The notes beneath the pieces were generated by a model that saw only the letters and a list, made by a program, of their open reading frames with translations, was not told the origin of the DNA and ran no database searches. From an uncultured beta proteobacterium (GTDB taxonomy: Bacteria; Pseudomonadota; Gammaproteobacteria; Burkholderiales; Burkholderiaceae_C), in NCBI GenBank assembly GCA_903845345.1, contig CAIMXF010000327.1, positions 1-32,748 on the forward strand: DNA of 32,748 nucleotides, given 5' to 3'. Positions 26,278 through 32,748 of this stretch are shown piece after piece. Each line of letters starts with the position of its first letter. Positions within the stretch are counted from its first letter, which is position 1. Made by a program: the position numbers and the translations under genes.

Positions 26278-26952
26278 ATGGCCAACCCGCTCGTCATCGC
26301 GCCGTCCATCCTGTCCGCCGACTTCGGGCGCCTGACCGAGGAAGTGCAGGCCATCGCCGCGGCCGGCGCCGACTGGATCCACGTCGACGTGATGGACGGC
26401 CGCTTCGTGCCCAACATCACCTTCGGCCCGGTCGTGATCGAGGCGATCCGCCGCGCGACGAGCAAGCCGCTCAACGTCCACCTGATGATGGTGGAGCCCG
26501 AGCGCATGCTGGAGGACTTCGTCAAGGCCGGCGCCGATCACCTGCTGGTGCAGTGCGAGCCGGCGTCGACGATCCACCTGCATCGCGTGCTGTCGCGGAT
26601 CCGCGAACTCGGCAAGAAGGCTGGCGTGGTCATCGATCCGGGCAGCCCGGTCGCGTTCGTCGAGAACGTGCTGCACCTGTGCGACGTCGTGCTCGTGATG
26701 ACCGTCAATCCCGGCTTCGGCGGACAGAAGTTCCTGCCCGAGGTGCTGCCCAAGATCGCCGCGCTGCGCCGGCTGTGCGACGCGCGCGGCCTCAATCCGT
26801 ACATCGAGGTGGACGGCGGCCAGAACGGCGACAACGCGTGGCAGGCGGTGGACGCCGGCGCCGACGCGCTGGTCGCCGGGTCGGCGGTGTTCGGCTCGGA
26901 CGACTACGCGCGCGCCATCTCGCGCCTGCGCGCGCACGCGCGTCCCGCGTAG
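26278..26952 (+). CDS. rpe: ribulose-phosphate 3-epimerase
   Basis: 224 aa, full length. It interconverts ribulose-5-phosphate and xylulose-5-phosphate in a TIM barrel with a catalytic metal. Features: APSILSADFGRL (substrate Ser and catalytic Asp), WIHVDVMDGRFVPNITFGP (metal ligands and second catalytic Asp), NVHLMMVEPE, MTVNPGFGGQ (phosphate loop) and IEVDGGQN. ATG follows the tal TGA after a single base, implying coupled translation. It is the last gene of HAD-tal-rpe; a very GC-rich 28-base gap separates it from the convergent peptidase gene. Confidence 0.97.
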   Translation: MANPLVIAPSILSADFGRLTEEVQAIAAAGADWIHVDVMDGRFVPNITFGPVVIEAIRRATSKPLNVHLMMVEPERMLEDFVKAGADHLLVQCEPASTIHLHRVLSRIRELGKKAGVVIDPGSPVAFVENVLHLCDVVLVMTVNPGFGGQKFLPEVLPKIAALRRLCDARGLNPYIEVDGGQNGDNAWQAVDAGADALVAGSAVFGSDDYARAISRLRAHARPA

Positions 26953-26980
26953 GCGCGGGCGCGCGGCGCGCGGCGCCGTC

Positions 26981-29179
26981 TCAGGGCCTGGCCGCGGGCT
27001 GGAACGCCGGATCGCCCATCTGCCAGAGCGCGAACGACCACATGTCGGCCAGCTCCTGCTCGTACTGCGCGTTGCTGGAGCCGATGCCGTGGCCGGCGTC
27101 GTAGTCCACGCGCAGCAGGATCGGCGCCTTGCCCGACGTGGCGGCCTGCACGCGGGCCGCCATCTTGGCCATCTGCCACGGCGACACGCGCGGGTCGTTG
27201 GCGCCGGTCAGGAACATCGTGGCCGGATAGGCGACGCCGTCGCGCACATGCTCGTAGGCGCTCATCGCGTACAGGCCGTGGAAGCCGGCCTCGTCCCTGG
27301 TCGAGCCGGTCTCCGGCACGTTCGGCGGGCCGTTGGGCTCGGTCTCGAAGCGCAGCGTGTCGGACATGCCGACCTGGTCGAGGATCACGCCGAACAGGTC
27401 GGGCCGCCACGTGAGCGCGCCGCCCACCGTGATGCCGCCGGCGCTGCCGCCGTTGCCGGCCAGGCGGGCGGGCGTGGTGTAGTGCTTGTCGACCAGGTAC
27501 TGGCCGCAGGCGATGAAGTCGAACACCGTGTTGAGCTTGGTCTTCTTCTGGCCGGCCAGGTGCCAGTCGTCGCCGTACTCGCCGCCGCCGCGCACGTGCG
27601 CCACCGCGAAGACGCCGCCGCGTTCGAGCCAGGCCATTCGCGTGGCGCTGAAGCCGGGTTCCAGCACCACCCCGTAAGCGCCGTAGCCGACGAGGATGGT
27701 CGGATGGCTGCCGTCCAGCGCGAGACCCTTGCGATGGATCAGCGACAGCGGAACGCGCGTGCCGTCGTAGCTGGTCGCGAAGACTTCCTCGGACTCCATG
27801 CCGGAGGTGTCGATGCTCTGGGGCGGCGTCAGGCTGGTCGGCTCCGACTTGCCGGTGGCCGGATCGTGGAACACGTACTCGGTGCCGTGCAGCCAGCCGC
27901 GCACGCCTACCAGCGCGCCCGGCGACTGGATGTCGGTGGTGGCGTCGAGCGTGTTGCCTTCGAACGGCACCGGCACGACGTGGCTCTGCTTGCCGTCGAA
28001 GGACACCGCGCGCACGCGCGTGACCGCGCCGTCGCGCTCGCGCGCGTAGATGCCGTCCCTGGCCAGCGCGAAGCGGGTCAGCACGGCCCGGCCTTCGGGG
28101 ATCACGACGGTCGCGTGCGCCAGGTCCGGATGCGCCAGCGGCGTGGCCAGCAGGCGGAAACGCGGAGCGTTCTTCTGCGACTGCACGAACAGCGTCTGGC
28201 CGTGCAGCGCGAAGTTCGTCGCGCCGTCGCTGACGTCGGCGACCTTCTTCCACGGGGCGTGGCTGTCGTTGACCTGGGCCAGCGGCGCGACGTAGACCGT
28301 GGCTGGCGCGTCGTCCATGTTGTGGTTGGCCACCGCGAGCACCCAGGGCGAGTCCGGCGAGGTCAGCACGTAGGTGGCCTGGCCTTCGGGCACGTCCAGG
28401 CCCGGCTTCACGCCGCGGCCGAACACGACGGCGTCGCCTTCGCCGTCGACATGCGTGTCGACGTGGTGCAGGTAGGTGCGCGCGTTGTATTCGCTCTCGG
28501 CCGGCGGCGTGTCCGGGCCGACCTTGTTGTAGCGCAGGTAGTAGAAGGACTTGTTGTCCGGACGCCAGCCGATCACGTTGTCGGAGGTGCGGTCTATGGC
28601 CTCGCCGTGCAGCTTGCCGGTGGCCACGTCCATCACGTACAGCACGCTCTTTTCCGAGCCGCCGGCCGACACCCCGTAAGCCAGCAGCTTGCCGTCGTTG
28701 GACGGCTCGTAGAAGTCCAGCGCGTAGTGCGTGCTCGTGCCCTTGCCCAGCTGGCCCGGATCCAGCAGCAGGTGCTCCTCGCCGGCGAGGCCGTCGCGGT
28801 AGTAGAGCTTGGGCAGTTGCGCGGAGGGCTCCGTCACTTCGTAGAAATAGCGGTTGCCGCGGCGCTCGAAGCCGCCGCGGCGCAGGTCGGCGTTGAGCAG
28901 CGCGTGGATGCGTTCCTTCAGCGCGGCGCGGCCGGGGATCGCGTCGAGCTTCGCGCGCGTGTAGTCGGCCTGCGCCTTCATCCACGCCTTGACCTCGGGG
29001 CTGCCGAGATCTTCCATGTAGCGGTAGTTGTCGACGACGGGGGTGCCGAAGTAGTCGGTCGTGACCGGGCGCACGGGCGCGACGGGCTGGCCCTGTGCGC
29101 CGGCGAAAGCCGCGGCGACGAGGCCGAGGACGAGTGTCGAGCCGGCACGCAGGGCTCGTGAGACGGTGGGAACACGCAT
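26981..29179 (-). CDS. prolyl oligopeptidase (S9 family), exported
   Basis: 732 aa from ATG 29179, preceded by AGGAGG at the right distance; the open frame reaches 29341, but no ribosome-binding site supports that start. The signal peptide MRVPTVSRALRAGSTLVLGL...AFAGAQG sends it to the periplasm. An N-terminal helical segment with YRYMEDLGSPEVKAWMKAQ, a seven-bladed propeller and a C-terminal alpha/beta-hydrolase domain follow the S9A plan. Catalytic triad: Ser579 in GNGGSAGG, Asp662 in GANDPRV, His697 in AGHGIGSS. The family cleaves short peptides after proline. GGSAGG replaces the commoner GGSNGG. It is monocistronic, convergent with rpe. Confidence 0.95.
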   Translation of the reverse strand: MRVPTVSRALRAGSTLVLGLVAAAFAGAQGQPVAPVRPVTTDYFGTPVVDNYRYMEDLGSPEVKAWMKAQADYTRAKLDAIPGRAALKERIHALLNADLRRGGFERRGNRYFYEVTEPSAQLPKLYYRDGLAGEEHLLLDPGQLGKGTSTHYALDFYEPSNDGKLLAYGVSAGGSEKSVLYVMDVATGKLHGEAIDRTSDNVIGWRPDNKSFYYLRYNKVGPDTPPAESEYNARTYLHHVDTHVDGEGDAVVFGRGVKPGLDVPEGQATYVLTSPDSPWVLAVANHNMDDAPATVYVAPLAQVNDSHAPWKKVADVSDGATNFALHGQTLFVQSQKNAPRFRLLATPLAHPDLAHATVVIPEGRAVLTRFALARDGIYARERDGAVTRVRAVSFDGKQSHVVPVPFEGNTLDATTDIQSPGALVGVRGWLHGTEYVFHDPATGKSEPTSLTPPQSIDTSGMESEEVFATSYDGTRVPLSLIHRKGLALDGSHPTILVGYGAYGVVLEPGFSATRMAWLERGGVFAVAHVRGGGEYGDDWHLAGQKKTKLNTVFDFIACGQYLVDKHYTTPARLAGNGGSAGGITVGGALTWRPDLFGVILDQVGMSDTLRFETEPNGPPNVPETGSTRDEAGFHGLYAMSAYEHVRDGVAYPATMFLTGANDPRVSPWQMAKMAARVQAATSGKAPILLRVDYDAGHGIGSSNAQYEQELADMWSFALWQMGDPAFQPAARP

Positions 29180-29345
29180 GGACCAGGCCTCCTGATGGAT
29201 GAGTGCCGGCAGTCTAGGGGAGTTGCGCCGCCCGCGGGCTTGCGGGCCCTTGAACCGGGTCGTGGCAAACCCTCGGCCGCGCTCCACGCCGGGGTGGGTC
29301 CCCGATCGACGACGAACCGTCTGCCTACACGGAACTGTCACGAAC

Positions 29346-29380
29346 CGGGCTCATAATCCGGACATCGCAGGTACAGAACC
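29346..29380 (+). other. tRNA-fMet-like fragment (anticodon arm to T arm)
   Basis: In the 335-base gene-free gap, these 35 bases align without gaps to the anticodon arm, variable loop and first half of the T arm of a betaproteobacterial initiator tRNA as I remember it. I count 28 of 35 matches, including CGGGCTCATAA with the CAT anticodon (29352-29354) and CGCAGGT. The D arm and acceptor stem are not recognisable, so this is not a tRNA gene. It may be a decayed copy. Alternatively, CATAAT at 29352-29357 may be a -10 box, with CTGTCAC at 29335-29341 ten bases before it, as in Pho-type promoters. Confidence 0.3.
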
Positions 29381-29464
29381 GGCCGCACATTGGGCGGAAA
29401 CCGGGGAACCCGTCACCCCGTACCCGCACACCGTCTTCGTGATCCGTCACGTTGTCCGGAAGAC

Positions 29465-29489
29465 AAAAGCCCGCTCGATGCGGGCTTTT
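29465..29489. terminator. Rho-independent (bidirectional) terminator
   Basis: AAAAGCCCGC-TCGAT-GCGGGCTTTT: a perfect 10-bp stem with a 5-base loop, ending in T's on both strands. It lies 26 bases after the tetR stop on the minus strand and would end that transcript. On the plus strand it could end any RNA started near 29360. Confidence 0.9.
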
Positions 29490-29514
29490 CCTTTGGTGCG
29501 GCGACTTCGGCGAC

Positions 29515-30198
29515 TCAGCGCGGCCACGACCGCATCGCCGTGCGCACGGTCGCCACCAGGCTCTCGTGCGTCGCGCCGTCCTTGGCCTGCATCGACATGC
29601 CCTGGTAGATGGTCGCGTAGAAGTTCGCGAGATCCCTGGCGTCGGTGTCGGGCGGCAGTTCGCCGCTGTCGATCCCGCCCTGGATGCGGCGGCCGACGTT
29701 GGCGATGGCTTCGGTGCGGCGCAGCAGCAGCGCGTCCTGCACGCGTTCGGCCGCGGCCGAACAGTTGGTGGCGGCCATCACCACCATGCAGCCCTTCGGG
29801 TGGCACGGCTGCGTGAGCTCGTTGGCGGCCTCGAGCAGCCAGCGCTCGATCGCGCCGCGCGCGGTCGGCTCTTCGTCGAGCGCGCGCGCGCCGGCGCTGC
29901 CGTAGCCCAGCGCGTAGCGTTCGATCGCTTCCAGGAACAGCTGCTCCTTGTCGCCGAACGCGGTGTACAGGCTGGGCGGGGTGATGCCCATCGCCGACGT
30001 GAGGTCGGCGATGGACGCGGCCTCGTAGCCGCGCTCCCAGAACACGTGCATCGCGGTCTCGAGCGCGGCGTCGCGGTCGAACGACAGCGGCCGGCCGCGC
30101 GGCTTGCGCGGCGCCTTGGACGGGGCGGCGGTGCCGGGCTCCGGCGCGTCGGCGAGGCCGACGGCATCGAAGCCGGATGTCTCGTTCGTCTTTTTCAT
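29515..30198 (-). CDS. TetR/AcrR-family repressor, likely of the adjacent RND pump
   Basis: 227 aa from ATG 30198. After a ~35-residue basic/proline-rich leader (APRKPRGRPLSFDRDAALE), the TetR helix-turn-helix is clear: AMHVFWERGYEAASIADLTS then AMGITPPSLYTAFGDKEQLF. The C-terminal ligand domain contains CHPKGCMVVMAATNCSA, a segment I recall from AcrR-like regulators of this subgroup. The gene is divergent from mexEF-like genes, and a 16-bp palindrome overlaps its own start codon while a second lies at the pump promoter. Autorepression and repression of the pump, relieved by a pump substrate, is the natural inference. It ends at the terminator 29465-29489. Confidence 0.93.
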   Translation of the reverse strand: MKKTNETSGFDAVGLADAPEPGTAAPSKAPRKPRGRPLSFDRDAALETAMHVFWERGYEAASIADLTSAMGITPPSLYTAFGDKEQLFLEAIERYALGYGSAGARALDEEPTARGAIERWLLEAANELTQPCHPKGCMVVMAATNCSAAAERVQDALLLRRTEAIANVGRRIQGGIDSGELPPDTDARDLANFYATIYQGMSMQAKDGATHESLVATVRTAMRSWPR

Positions 30199-30211
30199 AG
30201 CGATCGTTACG
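30196..30211. promoter_or_regulatory. TetR operator O1 (overlaps repressor start codon)
   Basis: CATAGCGATCGTTACG matches 14 of 16 positions of the perfect palindrome O2 at 30259-30274. It covers the repressor ATG (30198-30196) and ends 7 bp before the -35 box of the pump promoter, so a bound repressor would hinder its own expression. Confidence 0.7.
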
Positions 30212-30218
30212 AAATATG

Positions 30219-30247
30219 TTGACGTGGCCTTGTGGCTTGGCTACATT
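30219..30247 (+). promoter_or_regulatory. promoter of the RND efflux operon
   Basis: TTGACG (30219-30224), a 17-bp spacer, then TACATT (30242-30247): close to the sigma70 consensus. The predicted start is near 30254, so operator O2 begins about five bases into the transcript and O1 lies just upstream of the -35. The leader before the adaptor ATG is about 137 bases. Confidence 0.65.
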
Positions 30248-30258
30248 GTGCCATATGT

Positions 30259-30274
30259 CGTAGCGATCGCTACG
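30259..30274. promoter_or_regulatory. TetR operator O2 (perfect 16-bp palindrome)
   Basis: CGTAGCGATCGCTACG is an exact palindrome of the size bound by TetR-family dimers. It lies immediately downstream of the pump promoter, where a repressor would block initiation or early elongation. Together with O1 it brackets the promoter, with the site centres 63 bp apart (six helical turns). Confidence 0.75.
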
Positions 30275-30390
30275 ATAAAACTTTCCCGGATGGTCAGCGA
30301 AAAGCCAGGCGACGCCTGGTCTAGCCGCTGCTTTGCCCAAAAGTTCTCGAGCACTCACTTTCATATTCCGCACCCATTCAGGAGTTCCGC

Positions 30391-31578
30391 ATGAATCAGG
30401 TTCCGCTCCAAGTCCGTCGCCGCCTCTGGGTGGCCGGCACCACGTTGACGGCCGTCGCCGCCGCCCTCGCCAGCGTGTTCATGCTGCAATCCGGGCCGGC
30501 CAAGGCCACCCCGTCGCCCGCGGCGCAGGCGACGCCGGTGTCCGTGGCCACCGTCGTGCAGGGCGACGTGGCGACCTGGAACGACTTCTCGGGCCGCCTG
30601 GAAGCCGTCGAACGGGTCGACATCCGTCCGCGCGTCGCCGGCACCGTCGAGGCCGTGCACTTCCGCGAAGGCGCGCTGGTCAAGGCCGGCGACCTGTTGC
30701 TGACCATCGACCCGGCGCCCTACCAGGCCGATGTCGACCGCGCCGACGCGCAGGTCTTCGCGGCGCAATCGCGCCTGACCAACGCGAAGAGCAACTACGA
30801 GCGCGCGAAGCAGTTGCTGCAGGATCACGCGATCTCGCAGCGCGAGTACGACGACAGCCTCAACGCCCAGAGCGAGGCCGACGCCAACCTGCGCTCGGCC
30901 AGGGCGCAACTGCAGACCGCGCAGCTGAGCCTGGGCTACACGCAGGTGCGCGCGCCGGTGTCGGGCCGCGTCGGCAAGCTGGAGATCACCACCGGCAACC
31001 TCGTGGCCGCCGGCCCTGGCGCTCCGGTGCTGACGACGCTGGTGTCGGTCAGCCCGATCTACGCCAGCTTCGACGCCGACGAGCAGGTCGTCACGCACGC
31101 GCTGCGCGAGCTGCCCGCGGGTGCGAGCGCGCGTGCGCAGATCGAGAAGATCCCGGTGCAGATGGGCACGGTCGACGACACCGCGACGCCGATCGCGGGC
31201 CACCTGCAACTCGTCGACAACCAGGTCGACGCGCGCAGCGGCACCGTGCGCGTGCGCGCCGTGTTCGACAACGCCGACGGCGCGCTGATGCCCGGCCAGT
31301 TCGCGCACCTGCGCATGGGCACGGTCAAGGCCGAGCCGGCGCTGATGATCAACGAGCGCGCGGTCGGCACCGACCAGAGCAAGAAGTTCGTGATGGTGGT
31401 GGGCGCCGACGACAAGGCGAACTACCGCGAGGTGACGCTGGGCGCGAACGTCGACGGGCTGCGCATCGTCACGTCGGGCCTGAAGCCGAACGAGCGCGTG
31501 GTCGTCAACGGCCTGCAGCGCGTCCGAACGGGCGCGCTGGTCGCGCCGCAGATGGTCGCGATGAAGTCCGAGAACTGA
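30391..31578 (+). CDS. RND efflux periplasmic adaptor (MexE-like)
   Basis: 395 aa from ATG 30391 with AGGAG 6 bases upstream. A membrane anchor/signal segment (LWVAGTTLTAVAAALASVFML) precedes the membrane-fusion body: beta-barrel/lipoyl strand RVDIRPRVAGTVEAVHFREG, lipoyl half KAGDLLLTIDPAPYQ, a coiled-coil hairpin at about residues 110-185 (DRADAQVFAAQSRLTNAKSN and onwards), lipoyl second half LGYTQVRAPVSGRVGKLEIT, and barrel strands VRAVFDNADGALMPGQFAHLR. It bridges the inner-membrane pump and an outer-membrane channel. There is no lipobox cysteine at the N-terminus. The permease follows after 120 bases. The MexEF subgroup is inferred from the permease. Confidence 0.95.
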   Translation: MNQVPLQVRRRLWVAGTTLTAVAAALASVFMLQSGPAKATPSPAAQATPVSVATVVQGDVATWNDFSGRLEAVERVDIRPRVAGTVEAVHFREGALVKAGDLLLTIDPAPYQADVDRADAQVFAAQSRLTNAKSNYERAKQLLQDHAISQREYDDSLNAQSEADANLRSARAQLQTAQLSLGYTQVRAPVSGRVGKLEITTGNLVAAGPGAPVLTTLVSVSPIYASFDADEQVVTHALRELPAGASARAQIEKIPVQMGTVDDTATPIAGHLQLVDNQVDARSGTVRVRAVFDNADGALMPGQFAHLRMGTVKAEPALMINERAVGTDQSKKFVMVVGADDKANYREVTLGANVDGLRIVTSGLKPNERVVVNGLQRVRTGALVAPQMVAMKSEN

Positions 31579-31600
31579 CAGCGCCCACGCTCCTCCCGTC

Positions 31601-31620
31601 GCTGCCCCCCGAGGGGGAGC
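31601..31620. repeat. intergenic hairpin with CCCCCGAGGGGG core (copy 2)
   Basis: GCT-G-CCCCC-CGA-GGGGG-AGC folds as a 3+5 bp stem with a CGA loop, in the 120-base gap between adaptor and permease. It shares core and loop with 16593-16607. Without a T-run it is unlikely to stop transcription of the permease fully; it may tune the adaptor/permease ratio or be a passive repeat. Confidence 0.5.
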
Positions 31621-31698
31621 TCGGGTCGGCTCGGATGGTGATCCTCGCTTCCCGAGAGCTTGGCCCACAACAACATTGACTCACTCGCGGAGCCTCAC

Positions 31699-32748
31699 GT
31701 GAATCTCTCCAAATTCTTCATCGACCGGCCGATCTTCGCCGGCGTGCTGTCGCTGCTGATCTTCCTCGGCGGCCTGATCGCCGTGCGCGGATTGCCGATC
31801 TCCGAGTACCCGAACGTCGTGCCGCCGTCGATCGTCGTGCGCGCCAACTATCCCGGCGCCAACCCGCAGGTGATCGCCGAGACGGTGGCCACGCCGATCG
31901 AGGAGCAGATCAACGGCGTCGAAGGCATGCTCTACATGAGCAGCCAGGCGACGACCGACGGCCTGATGACGCTGACCGTCACCTTCAAGCTCGGCACCGA
32001 CCCGGACAAGGCGCAGCAGCTCGTGCAGAACCGCGTCGCGCAGGCCGAGCCGCGCCTGCCCGACGAGGTGCGCACGCTGGGCATCACGACGATCAAGGCC
32101 TCGACCGACCTGACCATGGTCGTCCACCTGTTGTCGCCGACCGGCCGATACGACATGACGTATCTGCGCAACTACGCGGTGCTCAACGTCAAGGACCGCC
32201 TGGCGCGCGTGCCGGGCGTCGGCGACGTGCAGCTGTTCGGCTCGGGCGACTACTCGATGCGCGTGTGGCTGGATCCGCAGAAGGTGGCCAACCGCGGACT
32301 CTCGCCCAGCGACGTCGTCGCCGCCATCCGCGGCCAGAACGTGCAGGCCGCGGCCGGCATCGTGGGCGCCTCGCCCAACCTGCACGGCATCGACGTGCAG
32401 CTGTCGGTCAACGCGCAGGGCCGCCTTCAGACCGAGGACGAGTTCGGCGACATCATCGTCAAGACCAGCGCCGACGGCGCCGTGACGCGCCTGCGCGACG
32501 TCGCTCGCATCGAGCTCGGCGCGGCCGACTACTCGCTGCGTTCGCTGCTGGACAACAAGGAAGCCGTCGCGATCCCGATCTTCGCGGCGCCGGGCTCCAA
32601 CGCGATCGCGATCTCGGACGGCGTGCGCGCCGAGATGGCCGACCTGCAGAAGTCCATGCCCGACGGCGTGAAGTACGAGATCGTCTACGCCCCGACGCAG
32701 TTCGTGCGCGCCTCCATCGAGTCGGTGGTGCACACGCTGCTCGAGGCC
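31699..32748 (+). CDS. RND efflux permease, MexF-like (3' end off window)
   Basis: GTG at 31699 with GGAG 6 bases upstream; 350 codons are visible, about a third of a ~1050-aa HAE1-type pump. The N-terminus MNLSKFFIDRPIFAGVLSLL is transmembrane helix 1, followed by the periplasmic porter domain (ISEYPNVVPPSIVVRANYPG, ETVATPIEEQINGVEGMLYM, GVGDVQLFGSGDYSMRVWLD, VAAIRGQNVQAAAGIVGA). Many of these match remembered MexF almost residue for residue. MexF pumps export chloramphenicol, quinolones and trimethoprim in Pseudomonas; substrates here are unknown. The proton-relay aspartates of TM4 and an expected OprN-like channel gene lie beyond the right edge. Same operon as the adaptor, presumably under the TetR repressor. 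Confidence 0.96.
   Translation, partial: MNLSKFFIDRPIFAGVLSLLIFLGGLIAVRGLPISEYPNVVPPSIVVRANYPGANPQVIAETVATPIEEQINGVEGMLYMSSQATTDGLMTLTVTFKLGTDPDKAQQLVQNRVAQAEPRLPDEVRTLGITTIKASTDLTMVVHLLSPTGRYDMTYLRNYAVLNVKDRLARVPGVGDVQLFGSGDYSMRVWLDPQKVANRGLSPSDVVAAIRGQNVQAAAGIVGASPNLHGIDVQLSVNAQGRLQTEDEFGDIIVKTSADGAVTRLRDVARIELGAADYSLRSLLDNKEAVAIPIFAAPGSNAIAISDGVRAEMADLQKSMPDGVKYEIVYAPTQFVRASIESVVHTLLEA

Noticed and set aside
27089-29161. 690-codon plus-strand open frame
   Set aside because: Antisense to the prolyl oligopeptidase, which has an intact catalytic triad; composition is typical of an antisense shadow.
1-32748. CRISPR arrays, insertion sequences, intact tRNA or rRNA genes, prophage genes
   Set aside because: None seen: no regularly spaced repeats, no transposase or integrase frames, and only a partial tRNA-like fragment at 29346-29380.

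Overview
This is a very GC-rich chromosomal window with dense, tightly packed genes, strong GC bias at third codon positions and long spurious antisense frames. The chemoreceptor signalling domain, the MexEF-type efflux pair and a short intergenic hairpin with a CCCCCGAGGGGG-type core all look like a betaproteobacterium of the order Burkholderiales (Rubrivivax/Roseateles-like). That assignment is an inference from remembered sequence style, not from a search. Most of the window is housekeeping. The accessory part is about 4.3-10.1 kb.

Layout. (1) 1-2.7 kb: a MocR-type GntR/aminotransferase regulator, cut by the left edge, divergent from a methyl-accepting chemotaxis protein. (2) 2.7-9.0 kb: a tiny hypothetical gene, a Bcr/CflA-type drug exporter, and three related signal-peptide-bearing beta-barrel-like proteins on the minus strand. 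A 441-aa retron-like reverse transcriptase gene lies between the first and second barrel genes on the plus strand. It is preceded by a run of stem-loops and followed by a long imperfect palindrome. (3) 9.3-11.8 kb: a possible Stv-adhesin-like protein, the fossil C-terminus of a GNAT acetyltransferase, an erythromycin-esterase-family protein and a DUF4124 protein.

(4) 11.9-27 kb: a central-carbon block. The minus-strand run gnd-zwf-pgi-pgm is divergent from a class I fructose-bisphosphate aldolase. Further on, tkt (coupled to a cation diffusion facilitator and followed by ddlA) is divergent from HAD phosphatase-tal-rpe. Together these supply most of the oxidative and non-oxidative pentose phosphate pathway plus the glucose-6-P/fructose-6-P/glucose-1-P interconversions. 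6-phosphogluconolactonase and ribose-5-P isomerase are not in the window. A secreted SGNH hydrolase sits between aldolase and ddlA. (5) 27-32.7 kb: a secreted prolyl oligopeptidase, an intergenic stretch with a tRNA-fMet-like fragment and a clear Rho-independent terminator, then a TetR repressor divergent from a MexEF-type RND pump. Two near-identical 16-bp palindromes flank the pump promoter, and the RND permease runs off the right edge.

The most interesting item is the reverse transcriptase. Its catalytic motifs are intact, but the two positions that mark classical retron enzymes (NAxxH and VTG) read HARAH and VCN, and no effector gene lies beside it. The TetR operator pair, the GNAT remnant, the tRNA-like fragment, the barrel paralogue cluster and the shared hairpin repeat are also worth checking.
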